In this document: positions 38,283 through 45,763 of the stretch, in pieces
How positions within the stretch are numbered: position 1 is the first letter of the stretch
How the letters are laid out: each line of letters begins with the position of its first letter
Assembly: GCA_020433805.1 (NCBI GenBank)
Contig: JAGRBZ010000001.1
Location: 19,273 to 83,272 of the forward strand
DNA: 64,000 nt
Reading direction: 5' to 3'
Source of the DNA: Anaerolineae bacterium
GTDB taxonomy: Bacteria; Chloroflexota; Anaerolineae; 4572-78; J111
Program-made: the position numbers and the translations under genes
Notes under the pieces: model-generated
The model's database searches: none
Told to the model about the DNA's origin: nothing
Seen by the model: the letters and a program-made list of their open reading frames with translations, nothing else

Positions 38283-38732
38283 ATGGAAACCACGCAACTT
38301 AAAGAAGGACAGATTTATCTATTGGATGGCAGTATGTTGGTAGAGGCCTCCTTTAATGATAATACCGGACTTTGGCAGCTTCACGAACCGGAAGATCGCT
38401 CCAGTTGGTTGGTGTCACCCAACGGTAAACTGTTGGGTATGCAGTTTGATGTTGCTCGTGATGTCTGGCTGCTTGAACCCGAACCCGATGTTTGGACCAC
38501 CGGCAACCTGGCCGAGGCCGACAAAAACGCTCCACGCTTGCCCAAGCTTTTGCGTCAGATTGAGCAAGTTGCTGAAGAACAGCACGGTGGGCAACTTGTC
38601 TTAATGCACGTTAGCACCGGCTGGAAGGCTATGTTTGGCAGCCCCAACTTGGACAGCGCTGAAGGCCAGCACGAAGTACAAAAGCTAAAAACCTACGAAA
38701 CCCTTTATGAGGCGATTCAGTCATTACTGTAG
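38283..38732 (+). CDS. small soluble hypothetical protein
   Basis: 149 aa, family not recognised. The first half is beta-rich with regularly spaced Trp and 'LLDGSM.V' / 'WLVSPNGKLLGMQFD' strands, resembling a repeated beta-hairpin. The second half is helical (RLPKLLRQIEQVAEEQHGG). No signal peptide or TM. Good ribosome-binding site (GGAGGT, 38271-38276). It is the last gene before the terminator at 38773 and 19 bp after the upstream membrane protein, so it may be a cytosolic partner of those proteins. Confidence 0.8.
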   Translation: METTQLKEGQIYLLDGSMLVEASFNDNTGLWQLHEPEDRSSWLVSPNGKLLGMQFDVARDVWLLEPEPDVWTTGNLAEADKNAPRLPKLLRQIEQVAEEQHGGQLVLMHVSTGWKAMFGSPNLDSAEGQHEVQKLKTYETLYEAIQSLL

Positions 38733-38772
38733 GCGGAACCGAGCCACATTTGGTCAACATTTTTAGATCATC

Positions 38773-38801
38773 AAGTCGAGGAAACCTCCTCGGCTTTTTT
38801 A
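38773..38801 (+). terminator. intrinsic terminator
   Basis: Hairpin AAGTCGAGGA / TCCTCGGCTT with a 4-nt loop (one T:G pair), ending in six T's (38795-38800). It closes the 35509-38732 unit. Confidence 0.9.
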
Positions 38802-38971
38802 TTCTTGTCTATTAATACCAGTTAGGCAACCGACTTGATTTATGTTATATTTAAACGACTTAAATTACAGTTTTTGTGCTGTATGTCCTTAGCGCCGAAT
38901 CTTGATTTGAGGGTCTAAGGATTATCCGACTCTGAAGTAACAACAAACTCATAAGCTGGAGGTATTTTGTA

Positions 38972-39319
38972 ATGGTCCACTATATTGAAACTTTGACTAA
39001 AAACGGTCAATCGATTCGTATTGAAGTTGATGACACGGGGCGAACAGGCGCAGGTTTTGCCCGTCAATCGCCCTCATCCGATATATCGAGCGACGCTACC
39101 AAAGACGCTTACAACCAGATGCTCGACACCATTCGCGGTTGTGCCGATGGAGTTATTGATGTTCTGCAAAGCTTAGAAACACAGCCTCAGTCCGCATCCG
39201 TCGTTTTCGACATAAAAGTCGATGCCGAAGCCGGCGCTATGATCGCCAAGTCGCGTGAAAGTGGTCACTTCCATATTTCTCTAAGTTGGAAACAACCTGA
39301 CTCAGAAGACAAAGAATAG
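38972..39319 (+). CDS. Trypsin-co-occurring domain 1 (Tco1/CU044_2847-like) protein
   Basis: 115 aa. A beta-rich N-terminus (YIETLTKNGQSIRIEVDD), a central helix and a C-terminal block (VVFDIKVDAEAGAMIAKSRE ... FHISLSW) match my memory of the Tco1/CU044_2847 family, small proteins found beside trypsin-like proteases or membrane proteins in predicted conflict or signalling loci. No protease is adjacent here. Ribosome-binding site GGAGGT about 10 nt upstream. Assignment is by pattern recall. Confidence 0.7.
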   Translation: MVHYIETLTKNGQSIRIEVDDTGRTGAGFARQSPSSDISSDATKDAYNQMLDTIRGCADGVIDVLQSLETQPQSASVVFDIKVDAEAGAMIAKSRESGHFHISLSWKQPDSEDKE

Positions 39320-39337
39320 TTTATAGGCTCAAATAGC

Positions 39338-39406
39338 CCTTGGTTCGTAGTAATAGCTTTAGCCTTTACAAGAGGGACATCGCTAAAGCGTTACTACGGC
39401 CCTTGA
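39338..39406. repeat. palindromic intergenic repeat
   Basis: Inverted arms CGTAGTAATAGCTTTAGC (39346-39363) and GCTAAAGCGTTACTACG (39382-39398) with an 18-nt spacer. No T tail follows. Similar in style (CGTAG...CTACG ends) to the elements at 42300 and 43987. REP/MITE-like; could also act on mRNA. Confidence 0.7.
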
Positions 39407-39448
39407 TGGGACTTCGTGTACAGCCTCCCTTCATAACGACTCACATTC

Positions 39449-40705
39449 ATGAATATCAATCCACATCTTGAAGCCAACCGGCAGTCCGATCTGCGCAGGA
39501 TGAAATTCCTGGCCACATCGTTACTTGTCGTGGCGGCTCTTATTTTTATTGTGGCCTCCGCCTTTGAAGATCAATACGTCTGGGCCGGTTTTATCCGGGC
39601 TACGGCGGAAGCATCTATGGTCGGTGCGATTGCCGACTGGTTTGCCGTTACCGCCCTGTTTCGTTACCCGCTTGGTCTCAAAATTCCTCATACGGCCATC
39701 GTGCCGACTCGCAAAGATAGCATTGGCCGTATATTGGGCCACTTTGTGCGAACAAACTTTCTTAACAGCGAAGTCATTTCGGGCAAACTAAAATCCATCG
39801 ATGTGACCCGCAGCTTGGCCCGCTGGCTTAGTCAACCTGATAACAGCGCGATGCTAGCCAACTATGTCGCCGTCGGCTTGGCCGGTGTGGTTCAGGTCGT
39901 GAAAGATGAAGAGATCCAAGGGTTGATCGAACAAAATATCGCGGCTCGAATACGGGCTACGAAAATAGCCCCCATCGTCGGTCAAATTTTGTCTCTCGTT
40001 ATGTCCGGCAACCGGCAGCAAGAGCTGTTGGAAGGCGTTCTTAAGGTGGGGTCTACTTTTCTAGATGAAAATGGCGATGTTATTAAAAAGCGCATTAGCG
40101 AAGAAAGACCCTGGTGGTTGCCTAAAAACGTCGATAACCTCATCTATCAGAAAATTGTTGATGCCAACAACCGAACCCTGCATGAGGTATCAAATAACCC
40201 TAATCACCCCCTGCGTGAGCGCTTTAACCAAACGATCACCCGTTTTATTGACGATCTCAAACATTCGCCCGAAGTGCTGGCGAAAGAAGAAGCCTTTAAA
40301 GAAGATTTTCTGCAAAATCCGGTCGTACAAGATTTTTCAAACTCATTGTGGCGCGATATCAAAGCGGCCTTGCTCAATACCGGCAGCGACTCGGATGTTG
40401 ATGTCCGCAAACCCATTCAGGAAGGCATTAGTCGTTTCGGTAAAACTATTCTGGAAAATGATGACTTGCTCAAAAAGATTGACCGCTGGGTGCACGAAGC
40501 CGCCCTCTATCTAGTAGAAGAGTACGGCCATGAAGTTGAGCAGCTCATCGCTCAAACCATCAGCAAATGGGACGCCGAAGAGACCTCCCGCAAGATTGAA
40601 CTGCAAGTTGGCAAAGACCTACAGTATATCCGCATCAACGGCACCGTGGTCGGTGGGTTGGTGGGGCTACTGATCCACACGGTTTCATTTCTGATGAAGG
40701 GTTAA
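39449..40705 (+). CDS. DUF445 family membrane protein (YjiN-like)
   Basis: 418 aa. N-terminal TM (~18-38), then the hallmark DUF445 stretch AEASMVGAIADWFAVTALFR and IPHTAIVPTRKDSIGRILG, a long helical middle, and a C-terminal TM (~395-414, VVGGLVGLLIHTVSFLMKG). The family is widespread and of unknown function. Length is normal for it. No clear ribosome-binding site before ATG 39449; the upstream gap carries the repeat at 39338. Confidence 0.88.
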   Translation: MNINPHLEANRQSDLRRMKFLATSLLVVAALIFIVASAFEDQYVWAGFIRATAEASMVGAIADWFAVTALFRYPLGLKIPHTAIVPTRKDSIGRILGHFVRTNFLNSEVISGKLKSIDVTRSLARWLSQPDNSAMLANYVAVGLAGVVQVVKDEEIQGLIEQNIAARIRATKIAPIVGQILSLVMSGNRQQELLEGVLKVGSTFLDENGDVIKKRISEERPWWLPKNVDNLIYQKIVDANNRTLHEVSNNPNHPLRERFNQTITRFIDDLKHSPEVLAKEEAFKEDFLQNPVVQDFSNSLWRDIKAALLNTGSDSDVDVRKPIQEGISRFGKTILENDDLLKKIDRWVHEAALYLVEEYGHEVEQLIAQTISKWDAEETSRKIELQVGKDLQYIRINGTVVGGLVGLLIHTVSFLMKG

Positions 40706-40813
40706 GAACTGCTTTAATTCATCCACCGTATTTCAATTTACTATTTACTATTTACCAGTTGCCATTTGCCGGACATACTTATTCAAATTGTTCTCTTTCA
40801 TAAGGAGTCGCCT

Positions 40814-42205
40814 ATGCTTCCTGCTAAAATTGTCGTCATCGGCGCGGGTAGCGCCATTTTTGGCCTCAACACCCTGGCCGCGTTGATGCGCAGCGAAAAG
40901 CTACGTGGCAGTACCTTGGCGTTGGTTGATCGCAACGCCGAGACGTTGGCCCTGGTCCGCCAATTGGCTCAACGGCTCAACCGCGAATGGGTGGCGGACA
41001 TGACCATCACTACCCATACCCATCACAATAATGCTCTGTCCGAGGCCAACTTTGTGATCAGTTCAATCGAGGTGCCGCCGCGCGAAAAGCTGTGGCGCTC
41101 CGATTTTGAAATACCGCTTAAATACGGCGTGCGCCAGCCCTACGCTGAAAACGGCGGGCCGGGCGGTTTCGCCCATGCAGCCCGCAACATCGGGCCGGTC
41201 TTGGAGATTGTCCACGCGATGGAACAGGCTTGCCCCGACGCCTGGTTCATCAACTTTACTAATCCGATGATCCGCATCTGCGACGCTATCGCCCGCTACA
41301 GCACCATTCGTGTGGTGGGTTTGTGCCACCAAATCGGGATGGGCTACGCTATGGCCGGCCGGGTGCTGGCCGGTGATTTGGGTTTGGACGTGATGGACAG
41401 TTTTACCAGCACCCATGCCTCACCTTCCTTTATCCCGGGTGCGCGCCACATCGCTGCCCAGGCGCTGGATCGACTGGATATTAAAGCCGCCGGACTGAAC
41501 CATTTCACCTGGATGCTCGACATTCGTGATAAACAGACCGGTGAAGATTTGTACCCCCGATTTGCCGAACGTTGGGCCGCCTTCGACCCCAATTTTGAGC
41601 CGCTCACCCGCCAGGTGTTTGATGCCTTCGGTCTGTTTCCCATCCCCGGCGATGAGCACCTGTGCGAGTATTTGCCCTGGTTGAGTGATCCGATCACCAA
41701 ACCCTGGGAAAAGTACGACGTTAGTCTTTACGAGTGGGATGTGTGGGGCGAACTGCGCCAGCAAGGCCACGCCGATATCGCCCGATTAAGTGAGGATACC
41801 GCCAGCCTCAACGAGTTGCGCGATGCCGACAGTGAGGGCGCGCTGGAGATGATCGAAAATATCGCCGCCGCCGGTAACCATTATCATTTAGCCGTCAATC
41901 TGCCCAATGAGGGCTACATCACCAATCTACCGGCCGGTGCGATTGTGGAAACACCCGGCCTGGTTAGTGGAATGGGTATCCGGGGCGTGGGCGTGGGCGA
42001 ACTGCCGGAGCCGGTGGCCGAACTGTGCCGCCGTGAGCTAACCGTCACCCGACTGTGTGTGGATGCCGCCGTTCTGGGCGACCGCCAAGCAGCGCTGCAA
42101 TGTCTACTGCTCGACCCGGTCATCACCGATCTGGATGTCGCTCGCCAAATTCTTGACGATTACTTGGTTACCTATCGCGATTATCTACCCCAGTTTTGGC
42201 AGTAG
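40814..42205 (+). CDS. glycoside hydrolase family 4 (alpha-galactosidase / 6-phospho-glycosidase type)
   Basis: 463 aa. NAD-binding Rossmann start (KIVVIGAGSAIFG, 5-17), INFTNPM (146-152), metal-ligand Cys171 and His172 in GLCHQIGMG, and GLNHFTWML (227-235). These are hallmarks of GH4 enzymes, which cleave glycosides by an NAD+/Mn2+-dependent redox mechanism. The exact sugar cannot be assigned. ATG 40814 is chosen for AAGGAG at 40802-40807; the longer TTG start at 40766 lies in noncoding-looking sequence. No sugar transporter or regulator is adjacent. GC-richer than the sensory locus upstream. Confidence 0.88.
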   Translation: MLPAKIVVIGAGSAIFGLNTLAALMRSEKLRGSTLALVDRNAETLALVRQLAQRLNREWVADMTITTHTHHNNALSEANFVISSIEVPPREKLWRSDFEIPLKYGVRQPYAENGGPGGFAHAARNIGPVLEIVHAMEQACPDAWFINFTNPMIRICDAIARYSTIRVVGLCHQIGMGYAMAGRVLAGDLGLDVMDSFTSTHASPSFIPGARHIAAQALDRLDIKAAGLNHFTWMLDIRDKQTGEDLYPRFAERWAAFDPNFEPLTRQVFDAFGLFPIPGDEHLCEYLPWLSDPITKPWEKYDVSLYEWDVWGELRQQGHADIARLSEDTASLNELRDADSEGALEMIENIAAAGNHYHLAVNLPNEGYITNLPAGAIVETPGLVSGMGIRGVGVGELPEPVAELCRRELTVTRLCVDAAVLGDRQAALQCLLLDPVITDLDVARQILDDYLVTYRDYLPQFWQ

Positions 42206-42605
42206 CAGGGAAGCGATCAACGTGAGTTTTATGTTGTCTTTGATAGCGTTAGCAAATACGCTGTATATGGCATCGCGAAACCATCAGCGGAGAAGTTTTT
42301 ATGAGTTACGCAGTTCGTAGCACGATTTGCTAAATTGTTCGTATCCAGGCCAATGCGTGGCACAAATTAGCAATTTGTGCTACGAAACGCTCGTATTCTT
42401 GCTAACTGCGTAACTCATAATTTTTATAGATTCCGATAAAATTTTAAGACTTCCAACACCGAGCTAAGTCTTCCAATTCTGGAGAACAAAATCAAGATTG
42501 ATGGTGCATTTGCTCACGAACCAGGATTAAACTTAGTTTTAGAGTTCCATCTCTTCGGCAGCATTGCCTCTTACTTCAGAATAAGCCTAATGTTTTTTAA
42601 TTTGA
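42206..42605. other. 400-bp intergenic region between convergent genes
   Basis: No gene seen. It contains the MITE-like element at 42300-42419 and otherwise unremarkable AT-rich sequence between the + strand glycosidase and the - strand receiver gene. No clear terminator was found for either. Confidence 0.7.
42300..42419. mobile_element. MITE-like element A with 16-bp terminal inverted repeats
   Basis: Perfect 16-bp terminal inverted repeats TATGAGTTACGCAGTT (42300-42315 and reverse complement 42404-42419). Inside lie sub-terminal inverted arms (CGTAGCAC near 42316, GTGCTACG near 42377) and a small palindrome. There is no coding capacity. A degenerate relative lies at 43987-44080. No unambiguous target duplication was seen. 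Confidence 0.75.
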
Positions 42606-43064
42606 TCAGGTTAAGGTCTTTGGACCGGACTCTTTTTCTTCAGGGGCCGTCTGTGTCCGGTTATCTTTAGACTGTCGGGCTACGCGATGGATGACCGTTA
42701 ATAACTGTTTAGAGAGAGTTCCTTTGAGCAAAACCTCATCAGCGCCGGCGGCGTGCATAACGCTTTGCTGGCCTCCGCGGTCAACCAGGGCAATGCAGCG
42801 GGCGTCAGGCCAAACTGCTCTAATTTGCCGGACCTGGTCAGAGGCTAGCTCGTCTCGTTCATCCACATCCAGCAGTACCAGATCAGGCGTTTTGTCTAGT
42901 GATAGCAATACCATGGTTTGTATCGTGGCCGTACAGGCCACCAACCTGACCGACTGATCTGATTTCAACAGCACCGCCAAAGCATCCTGTAGCCAGACCG
43001 GTACAATTGCTGCAATAGTTGCCGGACGTTCAACATTAGATCGGGCAGTTTGTTTTGGAGACAT
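42606..43064 (-). CDS. degenerate receiver-domain protein
   Basis: 152 aa. A receiver-like fold (~15-125) keeps the central Asp66 (LVLLDVDER) and a Lys114 (VLLKG) but lacks the acidic pair after strand 1 (IAAIVPVWLQDAL) and the usual Thr/Ser at the end of strand 4 (IALVD). It is therefore probably not phosphorylated in the normal way. The hydrophilic C-terminus (~130-152) is disordered. It lies downstream of the NarL-type gene on the same strand, with a probable terminator between them. Possibly a pseudo-receiver used for protein binding. Confidence 0.75.
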   Translation of the reverse strand: MSPKQTARSNVERPATIAAIVPVWLQDALAVLLKSDQSVRLVACTATIQTMVLLSLDKTPDLVLLDVDERDELASDQVRQIRAVWPDARCIALVDRGGQQSVMHAAGADEVLLKGTLSKQLLTVIHRVARQSKDNRTQTAPEEKESGPKTLT

Positions 43065-43180
43065 AGTTCACCACAACATGCCTTAACGGGCTTTTCTAAA
43101 TGACGATATATTCACTTTAACATGTTTGGGTGGAGGAGACATCAAAACAAAAACGTATATTGCGATTCTAAAAGAGGAAA

Positions 43181-43208
43181 CGGCCCTACGTAAAAATGCG
43201 TAGAGCCG
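43181..43208 (-). terminator. probable intrinsic terminator of the NarL gene (- strand)
   Basis: 10-bp hairpin with one mismatch (43181-43190 / 43199-43208), 8-nt loop. On the - strand it is followed by GTTTCCTCTTTTAG. Position and orientation fit the end of the 43324-43968 gene. Confidence 0.55.
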
Positions 43209-43241
43209 CTTGGTGTTTAATTTGTCTCTCTCATGCCTCGT

Positions 43242-43309
43242 AGGGCAAACTTAAGTTTGCCTTACTGCTTTTTCTCGTCCCCAAACTTAGTTTGGGGACG
43301 AGAAAAAGC
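43242..43309. repeat. two adjacent perfect palindromes
   Basis: 18-bp palindrome at 43244-43261 (GGCAAACTTAAGTTTGCC), then a 43-nt palindrome with two perfect 21-nt arms (43267-43287 and 43289-43309) around one base. The second has T's before and A's after the GC core, the wrong polarity for a terminator. Both share a CAAACTTA-type centre. Confidence 0.8.
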
Positions 43310-43323
43310 TCTTACTAGAGGGC

Positions 43324-43968
43324 TTAAGTAATACCCTTTTCGTAGGCATATAAGGCGGCCTGGGTGCGATTGGCCAAATGGAGCTTATCGAGAATGTTGC
43401 GAACGTGTGTCGTTACGGTTCGGGTGGAAACCGACAGCTCGGTCGCGATTTCCCGGTTTGACAAACCTTGGGCCAAACATTGCAGCACGTCTAATTCACG
43501 GGGCGTAAGCGGATCGGGGCTGGGCGGTAACACCGGCGGCTTTTTGATCTCTTGCATTAACTTACGGGCAATGGTGGGATGCAGGGCGCTTTCGCCGGCG
43601 TAGACGGTGCGGATGGCATCGAGCAGTTGATCCGGCGGATAATCCTTGAGTAAGAAGCCCATTGCGCCGCTCTTGATGGCCGTGAATACACTGTCGTCAT
43701 CGGGAAAGCTGGTTAGGACCAGAATGCCGGTATCCGGTAGATGGTGGTCAATTTCCTTGATGGCGGTTAAACCATTTTTGACCGGCATCTTCAAATCCAT
43801 AATGATGATGTCGGGCTGAAATTCTTGGGCTAAGTCGACCGCTTCTTGGCCGTTGGTGGCTTCGGCAATCAGTTCCATATCGGGCTGAGCGGCCAGTATT
43901 ACGGCCATTCCCTGCCGCACTATCGGATGATCGTCGGCGATTAAGACGCGAATTTTTTTAGTCATCAT
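43324..43968 (-). CDS. NarL/FixJ-family response regulator
   Basis: 214 aa. Receiver (1-125) with D12/D13, phospho-acceptor Asp58 (IIIMDLKMP), Thr/Ser LTSF and Lys in LLKD. A proline-rich linker leads to a LuxR-type helix-turn-helix (LTPRELDVLQCLAQGLSNRE ... VSTRTVTTHVRNILDKL). It is a DNA-binding output, probably phosphorylated by the HisKA_3 kinase encoded upstream at 44084. The 115-bp gap between the two contains repeat element D. Start ATG at 43968 (MMTKK); the second Met is equally possible. Confidence 0.95.
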   Translation of the reverse strand: MMTKKIRVLIADDHPIVRQGMAVILAAQPDMELIAEATNGQEAVDLAQEFQPDIIIMDLKMPVKNGLTAIKEIDHHLPDTGILVLTSFPDDDSVFTAIKSGAMGFLLKDYPPDQLLDAIRTVYAGESALHPTIARKLMQEIKKPPVLPPSPDPLTPRELDVLQCLAQGLSNREIATELSVSTRTVTTHVRNILDKLHLANRTQAALYAYEKGIT

Positions 43969-43986
43969 CGTACCTTTATTATACAG

Positions 43987-44080
43987 GAGATGCGCAGATC
44001 GTAGAACAATTTGCCAAATTGTTCTTGTTCCGGGTGTTGGGCCGTATCGAGGCGTAAATTAGCCATTTATGCTACAAAAC
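43987..44080. repeat. MITE-like element D, degenerate copy of element A
   Basis: Starts GAGATGCGCAGATCGTAG (15 of 18 matches to element A), continues AACAATTTGCCAAATTGTTC and ends AAATTAGCCATTTATGCTAC. It has the same order of sub-motifs as the element at 42300 but lacks the right terminal repeat. It lies between two genes of one signalling set. Confidence 0.65.
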
Positions 44081-44083
44081 TGG

Positions 44084-45763
44084 TCATCGCGTTTTTTCAT
44101 CAGCTTCAAGCGTAACCGTTATCTCAACTGTTGTGCCTTGACCGGGCGCAGAGGTGATCGACAGCGCGCCATCGATAGCTTCCGCGCGTTCGCGGAGCGA
44201 GGCCAACCCCAGCCCCATCGATGGCTCGTCGGTATCAAAACCGACGCCGTCATCTTGGACCGACAGCGTTAGACAATCGTTATCGGCCAAAATGTTGACG
44301 GTGACGGTCTCGGCTTTGGCGTGCCGCAGCGTGTTGTTGAGCGCCTCTAGCGTCATATGGAAAAGCTGTTCTTCGACAGCCGGCGGCAAGGTATCAACGA
44401 CTCCCTTGGTGTACAAGCGAGTTTCAACATTCACCCGCTGCTCTACGGCATCCAGGCGCTGCTGCACCGCACCAACCAGGCCGGCCTCGGCCAGAACGGG
44501 GGGGCGCAGTTGGTGAATGAGCAGCCGCATCTCCTTTAGCCCCTGCTGGCCGATTTCGCCCAACTGCCGCAGCGAGTCAACCACTTGCTGTTGGCTCAAC
44601 TGTCCCTGGGTTGCCATCGTGCCCCAGCCGCTGGTTAATAAGGTCAGGCTGTAGAGCGATTGGGTGACCGAGTCGTGCAGTTCGCGGGCCAGCCGCTGCC
44701 GCTCGGCATCAACGGCGGCAGCGCGGGCTTGTTCGGCCAGTTGGGCCGTTGTCACCGCCGCGGCAATATCGCCGGCAATGGTTTCGGCCAGAATGATATC
44801 ATGGCGATTGAAGGTACGCCCGGCCTGGGTAGATCCTACCAAAAATGTACCCGTAACCACCCCTTGCATTCTCAGGGGGACGATCATAACGGCCTGCAGA
44901 TCCACTTTTTCGATAAACATCCGCACCATAGGTGCCAATGCATGCGTTTGAAGGTCTGTTAAGATTTGCGATTGGCCTGACTCAAGAGCCTGGCGCGTCG
45001 CCGGTGTGTCTTCCAGGCGAAAGGCAGCGGGTGCTACGTCGGTAAATGAGTCGATGCTGCGCCGGTATCCGGCTAGCGTCCGCAGTTCGGCATTCTCTTC
45101 CAGCGGTACGCTGATGAAAGTCAGTTCGGAGTCAAACAAGTGGGTTATAATTTTGGCTGCGTGGTTAAGCGCTTCGGGTAAATTAGTCATGGCGGCCATG
45201 GTGTGGGCCACGCTGTGCAGCGCCGACAACTCTACTACCCGCTGTTGCAAAAGATTCTCGGCTTGCCGGCGCTCTTGAATCTGGTGCTGAAGTTGCCGAT
45301 TACGTTGTTCCAATTCTTTCTTCAGTTGATACAGCTTTAACTGCGAGTTGACCCTGGCCATTACTTCTTCGGCCTGGAAGGGCTTGGCAATGTAATCTAC
45401 CGCGCCCAATTCAAACCCTTTGACTTTATCAATTACCGTATCTAAGGCGCTGATAAAGATGATCGGGATATCGCAGGTCGTCGCCGTACATTTCAACTGT
45501 CGGCACAGTTCGTAGCCGTCCATTCCCGGCATCTGAATATCCAGTAAGATTAAATCGGGTGGCTCAGCCTGGGCCATCATTAAGGCGGTCGGGCCATCAG
45601 CCGCAGCCCGCACGTCGTACTCTTGGTCAGTTAGTATTGTTAACAAGAGTTGTCTGCTGGATGATGTATCATCAATAACTAAAATATTTCCCAAAGGCAG
45701 CCCAGAGGGTTCGGGTTCCATATCGGTAAAGATTTGGATTTGTTCAGAATGCAGTTGGGTCAC
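44084..45763 (-). CDS. REC-GAF-HisKA_3 sensor kinase (NarX-like transmitter)
   Basis: 559 aa, soluble. An N-terminal receiver (~24-140; D31/D32, Asp75 in LILLDIQMP, Lys in IAKPF), coiled coil, GAF (~175-340), HisKA_3 with His363 in [13 protein letters not shown], and HATPase with [16 protein letters not shown] and [11 protein letters not shown]. The start is GTG, sharing GTGA with the stop of the upstream hybrid kinase, so the two are translationally coupled. Receiver at the front and transmitter at the back suggest a relay: hybrid kinase to this protein to the NarL-type regulator at 43324. That order is inference. Confidence 0.93.
   Translation of the reverse strand: MTQLHSEQIQIFTDMEPEPSGLPLGNILVIDDTSSSRQLLLTILTDQEYDVRAAADGPTALMMAQAEPPDLILLDIQMPGMDGYELCRQLKCTATTCDIPIIFISALDTVIDKVKGFELGAVDYIAKPFQAEEVMARVNSQLKLYQLKKELEQRNRQLQHQIQERRQAENLLQQRVVELSALHSVAHTMAAMTNLPEALNHAAKIITHLFDSELTFISVPLEENAELRTLAGYRRSIDSFTDVAPAAFRLEDTPATRQALESGQSQILTDLQTHALAPMVRMFIEKVDLQAVMIVPLRMQGVVTGTFLVGSTQAGRTFNRHDIILAETIAGDIAAAVTTAQLAEQARAAAVDAERQRLARELHDSVTQSLYSLTLLTSGWGTMATQGQLSQQQVVDSLRQLGEIGQQGLKEMRLLIHQLRPPVLAEAGLVGAVQQRLDAVEQRVNVETRLYTKGVVDTLPPAVEEQLFHMTLEALNNTLRHAKAETVTVNILADNDCLTLSVQDDGVGFDTDEPSMGLGLASLRERAEAIDGALSITSAPGQGTTVEITVTLEADEKTR

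Noticed and set aside
43267..43309. Long palindrome as an intrinsic terminator of the NarL gene
   Set aside because: A/T tracts are on the wrong sides for a U-tailed hairpin on either strand; the hairpin at 43181 is a better candidate.
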